Assembly (NCBI GenBank): GCA_003232855.1
Contig: QIKC01000053.1
Span: forward strand, 1-9,693
DNA: 9,693 nt
From: Verrucomicrobiales bacterium
GTDB lineage: Bacteria; Verrucomicrobiota; Verrucomicrobiia; Verrucomicrobiales; DEV007
Direction: 5' to 3'
The translations under genes and the position numbers were made by a program. This document shows, in pieces, positions 6,612 to 9,693 of this stretch. Below the pieces are notes generated by a model that was given only the letters and a program-made list of their open reading frames with translations, had not been told where the DNA came from and did no database searches. Each line of letters opens with the position of its first letter. Within the stretch, counting starts at the first letter, position 1.

Positions 6612-6629
6612 ATAAAAAGGGTTTTTATT
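6611..6629 (+). promoter_or_regulatory. Perfect 8-bp AT hairpin between stop and start codons
   Basis: AATAAAAA (6611-6618), loop GGG, TTTTTATT (6622-6629) is a perfect inverted repeat filling the short gap before the ATG at 6631. The only purine-rich ribosome-binding candidate, AAGGG, ends in the loop. It may tune translation coupling or act as a weak attenuator. The function is inferred, and an A/T-rich stem this short is weakly stable. Confidence 0.35.
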
Positions 6630-6630
6630 G

Positions 6631-7863
6631 ATGGAAAGGAAGCGACTCATCCCTCTGCTGTTTCTCGGCGCGCTGTTGCTCGGTGGAATGATTTTTCTCG
6701 TTCTGCCAGACCGCCGCAGTGATGAAGTGACAGATCTTGTCGAGAAGCCTGATGAAAATTTACCGCAGATCGGCTTTGGCAAGACGCTCGAAAAAACCTT
6801 TGTCCTCACCAACGACAGTGACGATCCGCTTTTCATTAAACAAATCGTCACCTCGTGTCCGTGTACCACCATTAAGAATCAGGGGCTCGGCGCGTTGCCG
6901 GGGGAATCGGTAAGCTTCACCGCCGTTTTTCGCGCGGAGGCGCTCGGTAAAAACGAGATCGACATCGACGTGCGCCTCGCCGGGCAGGAAACTTCTGAGT
7001 TTTTTAAGTTCGATGTTCTGGTGACCCCGCCATCTTCCTTTGTCCGATTCACGGAGAATGAGGCTCAGCGCGAGAGTGAGAATGAATACACCGTCAGTGC
7101 GGTCGAGGCGCTCACTCAGATTGGTGGCGAGAAGGGAACACAATTGTTCGACTTCCGCCCAGTGGCGATGGCGCTGCAAGGCGCGATCCCCGGTGCGATC
7201 AAACTGAGTCTCGGAGAGCTGGATGCCTACCCTTCCTCTGGTCTCGACGCGATTTTCGTGTCGGGAATAACTCTCCAGGCTGAGTTACGGGAAAAAATCG
7301 ATGCACTGGCTGCGAAACCGAATGGTTTCAATTCTGTGAGGATGCTCGATGGCGGGCTGCGGGCGTGGCGCTTGGCGGGAGGAGCCTTGACTGGCTCAGA
7401 TCAGGACGCGGTCGATCTCTATTCGCTGACCTCTGACGAGGTCAAAATGATCGTCGGGCGCGGCGATTGGGAAATTGTGTTATTGGGTGCGGCTCGGAAG
7501 AGGCACGGGCTCGACTTGCTTTTTTCTAGCCAAGTCCACGTGCGTGGTAAATTTGCCGATCTCGACTCCCTCGAGCCCGAGCTGATGGCGCGCCTTGATG
7601 CGGCTTACAAGAGCGGGAAAAAACTCCTATTTATCTCCGACCGGGGGGAAGGGTATCAGTGGATCGAGGGGCTAATGCAAGGAGCATCGCCCGCGTCGGT
7701 GCATTACCTACGTGGTGGAATCGCCAGCTACTTCAAGGCGATGGCCGAGGTCGATTATCGACCTAGCGAGGAGCGCAAACTGATAAGTCTTGTCGAATAC
7801 ACGGGACAGCGGGAGCCGGCGGCCCGGCGCCGAACGCGGGGTTGCCCGTCGTGTCCGAAGTAA
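6631..7863 (+). CDS. Membrane-anchored DUF1573 protein with two rhodanese-like domains lacking the catalytic Cys
   Basis: The ATG at 6631 is preferred over a TTG at 6628 that directly precedes it. Residues 6-25 (LIPLLFLGALLLGGMIFLVL) are a membrane anchor or signal, with the rest probably outside the cytoplasmic membrane. Residues ~43-132 match DUF1573: F-x-L-T-N-D-S, then P-L-F-I, then SCPCTT at 75-80 (usually SCGCT) and PGES. Residues ~152-252 are rhodanese-like (LFDFRP, GAIPGAIKLSL, GFNSVRMLDGG-LRAW), but the active-site loop reads IFVSGITL. Residues ~262-372 form a second copy (LLFISDRGEGYQ, VHYLRGG), with Ser336 where the Cys would be. No sulfurtransferase activity is expected, so a binding or scaffold role is likely. 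The tail ends in an Arg-rich stretch and CPSC. It starts 19 bases after the upstream stop and ends 28 bases before the next ATG, so it is probably cotranscribed. Confidence 0.85.
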   Translation: MERKRLIPLLFLGALLLGGMIFLVLPDRRSDEVTDLVEKPDENLPQIGFGKTLEKTFVLTNDSDDPLFIKQIVTSCPCTTIKNQGLGALPGESVSFTAVFRAEALGKNEIDIDVRLAGQETSEFFKFDVLVTPPSSFVRFTENEAQRESENEYTVSAVEALTQIGGEKGTQLFDFRPVAMALQGAIPGAIKLSLGELDAYPSSGLDAIFVSGITLQAELREKIDALAAKPNGFNSVRMLDGGLRAWRLAGGALTGSDQDAVDLYSLTSDEVKMIVGRGDWEIVLLGAARKRHGLDLLFSSQVHVRGKFADLDSLEPELMARLDAAYKSGKKLLFISDRGEGYQWIEGLMQGASPASVHYLRGGIASYFKAMAEVDYRPSEERKLISLVEYTGQREPAARRRTRGCPSCPK

Positions 7864-7891
7864 ATTTAAGAAAGCAAAGTGGAAAAAACTC

Positions 7892-9693
7892 ATGAAAAAA
7901 TTTAAAGGATTAATTCTCGTATTGGCACTCCTCGGCCAATATGGAAGCGCGAGGGCAGTGGATACGGATGGGGATTCGATGAGCGATAGCTTCGAACTCG
8001 CGAACGGGTTCGATCCGCTGGTGGCAGAACTCGACATCGATCCGGATGGAGATCGAATTGTCAACCGCTGGGAGGTTGAGTGGGGAACCGATGGTGGCGA
8101 CGTCGCCAGCACGCCAGTCGCAGGCGCCGGATCGAACGGTCAAACTTACATTATCGTCGACCGAGTATTTGAGAACGCTGAGACGGATTTCGAGAAGGCG
8201 CAGATCAGCACGGCGATTACCGCATCAAGCGACTTCGGCATCATTGAGGTCCGCCCGGGTTCCTACACCACCGCAACGATCCCCTCGAACAAGCGGATCA
8301 TCCTGTTTTCAACAGAAGGCGCTTCAGCGACGCGGATCATCACGGATTCGATCCACGCGCTGCGCATCGACAGCGAGAGCCGCGTGGAAGGCCTGTGGCT
8401 CGATGGCAGAACCTACGGCTGCTACGTATTTCAGCCCGGGATCAACGGCGCTTACCTGAGCAACTGCGTCATGACGGGCTCCACCTACGGTATTTATCTT
8501 TTCAGCAACAGCCCGTTCCAGCCTTATCGCGTCTATATCGAGGATTGCACCGTAGCCGAGAACACCTACGGGATCTACAAGTTCCGATGGCACATCTCGA
8601 ACCGAGCCGAGCTGGTCAACAGCATCGTGGTCAATAATACGTTGAGCGAGCTGCGCGACAACTTCGACACGACGTCGTCCAGCTACCGCCGGATGTATGT
8701 GAGCCACAGTCTGCTGGGCGCGGCACAGGTGAGCCAGGTGGAGCTGGGAGATGGCGTGATCAGGGTCGATCCCGCAGCAGACGGGAGCGACCCACTGCTC
8801 GTGATCGATGCGGGCGTGAGCAGTGGCGACTTTCACTTGTCGAGCAGCAGCCCGGCGCGCGATGCCGCCGTGGGAGGTGGAACCCTACCGATCGTGGCCG
8901 TCGATCTCGACGGAGAGCAGCGCGTGGACGGCCTGCCCGATATGGGTGCCGACGAGTACGTGGACGCCGATGGCACCAATGACGGCGACGGCCTGCCGGA
9001 CTGGTGGGAACAGCGCTACGCAGGCAACGGAACTCTTGGCAGCGACCCATTGGGCGACGAGGATGGCGACGGCTATAGCAACGGCCAGGAGTACGCGCGC
9101 GGAACCAATCCACTAGATCCCGACAGTGATGATGACTCATTACCAGACGGTTGGGAGGCACTCAATGGGCGCGATCCGCAAGTGGCGAACCTTGAAGAGG
9201 ACGCTGATGGAGATGGCTACCCGAACGTGTGGGAGCGCTTCCACGGGACGGACGGATCGGATGCGGCGAGCAAGCCAGAGTTCGATGCGACACCCCATTT
9301 GACGACGGCGTTGAGTTTTTATGGCAACCTGTGGAAGAGCGTTCCGCTGAGCTACACGGTGACAGCTAACACTATCATAGAGTTCGAATTTAAGTCGGTG
9401 CTTGGAGCGGAGCTGCAGGCGATTGGCGTGGATAACGATGCGGATTTTAATAATGCAGGCGGTGCGATATTTTATCTAAACGGCCACGAGGTACCACAGG
9501 TAGTGGGAACGGAGACACAGCGGCTCGAATACGCGGGGCAGTATCGCGGCGACGGCTGGCAGAGCTACCAAATTTCGCTAGGGGGCATCACGGCTGGTAT
9601 GATGGATCGGCTGGTGTTCATAGGGGACGACGACAGCGCGGCAGACGGGCTCGGCGCGATGTCCTTCCGCAACGTAAAGGTGTACGAATCGGG
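7892..9693 (+). CDS. Secreted beta-helix / TSP3 / carbohydrate-binding-like protein, C-terminus cut by window edge
   Basis: The frame is open from ATG 7892 to the window end (600 residues) with no stop. Residues 1-22 are a signal peptide (MKKFKGLILVLALLGQYGSA, cut near ARA-V). A TSP3-like calcium segment follows at once (DTDGDSMSDSFELANGFDP, 24-42, and DIDPDGDRIVNRWE). Residues ~84-325 read as a right-handed parallel beta-helix of the pectate-lyase-like fold (IIEVRPGSYT; AYLSNCVMTGSTYGIYLF; VYIEDCTVAENTYGIYKF). The choice-of-anchor-type close SSSPARDA...DLDGEQRV...DMGADEY spans 318-356. Residues ~358-460 hold further TSP3-like repeats (DGDGLPDWWE, DEDGDGYSNGQEY, DADGDGYPNVWE). Residues ~472-599 resemble a jelly-roll carbohydrate-binding-like module of marine polysaccharide-degrading proteins (LWKSVPLSYTVTANTIIEFEF, LVFIGDDD, FRNVKVYE). 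A catalytic role is not evident. Glycan binding or surface attachment is inferred. Confidence 0.88.
   Translation, partial: MKKFKGLILVLALLGQYGSARAVDTDGDSMSDSFELANGFDPLVAELDIDPDGDRIVNRWEVEWGTDGGDVASTPVAGAGSNGQTYIIVDRVFENAETDFEKAQISTAITASSDFGIIEVRPGSYTTATIPSNKRIILFSTEGASATRIITDSIHALRIDSESRVEGLWLDGRTYGCYVFQPGINGAYLSNCVMTGSTYGIYLFSNSPFQPYRVYIEDCTVAENTYGIYKFRWHISNRAELVNSIVVNNTLSELRDNFDTTSSSYRRMYVSHSLLGAAQVSQVELGDGVIRVDPAADGSDPLLVIDAGVSSGDFHLSSSSPARDAAVGGGTLPIVAVDLDGEQRVDGLPDMGADEYVDADGTNDGDGLPDWWEQRYAGNGTLGSDPLGDEDGDGYSNGQEYARGTNPLDPDSDDDSLPDGWEALNGRDPQVANLEEDADGDGYPNVWERFHGTDGSDAASKPEFDATPHLTTALSFYGNLWKSVPLSYTVTANTIIEFEFKSVLGAELQAIGVDNDADFNNAGGAIFYLNGHEVPQVVGTETQRLEYAGQYRGDGWQSYQISLGGITAGMMDRLVFIGDDDSAADGLGAMSFRNVKVYES

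Overview
The window reads as a stretch of a moderately GC-rich Verrucomicrobiota chromosome, possibly class Opitutae. That assignment is inferred from protein style, not from a marker gene. Supporting signs are a TIGR02597-like module, several short Asp-rich thrombospondin type 3 (TSP3-like) calcium motifs, secreted proteins built from Ig-like, beta-helix and jelly-roll modules, and dispersed intergenic palindromes of a kind common in this phylum. Shine-Dalgarno sequences are mostly weak.

Left part (1-802). A minus-strand gene for a probable secreted protein leaves the window at base 1; a good sigma-70-type promoter lies just upstream of its start. Reading the other way is a small coiled-coil protein gene (549-785). 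It converges on a minus-strand gene (800-1651) for the redox-regulated chaperone Hsp33 (hslO), recognised by its C-terminal CxC-x27-CxxC zinc/redox motif.

Middle (1652-2094). This stretch holds no intact gene. It contains a long interrupted palindrome (1674-1819), then the first ~35 codons of an IS481-family transposase (1824-1937, broken), then AT-rich promoter-like sequence.

Right part (2095-9693). Four plus-strand genes encode exported or membrane-anchored proteins. The first (2095-4047) has a signal peptide, a TSP3-like motif, Ig-like domains and a C-terminal TIGR02597-like half. A 488-base gap follows, containing two diverged copies of one repeat and two strong hairpins between them. 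The last three genes are closely spaced (19 and 28 bases apart) and look like one operon: a 691-residue Ig-like surface protein, a membrane-anchored DUF1573 protein fused to two rhodanese-like domains that both lack the catalytic cysteine, and a beta-helix/TSP3/carbohydrate-binding-like protein that runs off the right edge. Together they suggest an envelope or extracellular assembly. No enzyme active site is visible in any of the three, so the job is probably structural, adhesive or glycan-binding. This is the most novel-looking content of the window, but its function is not determined here.
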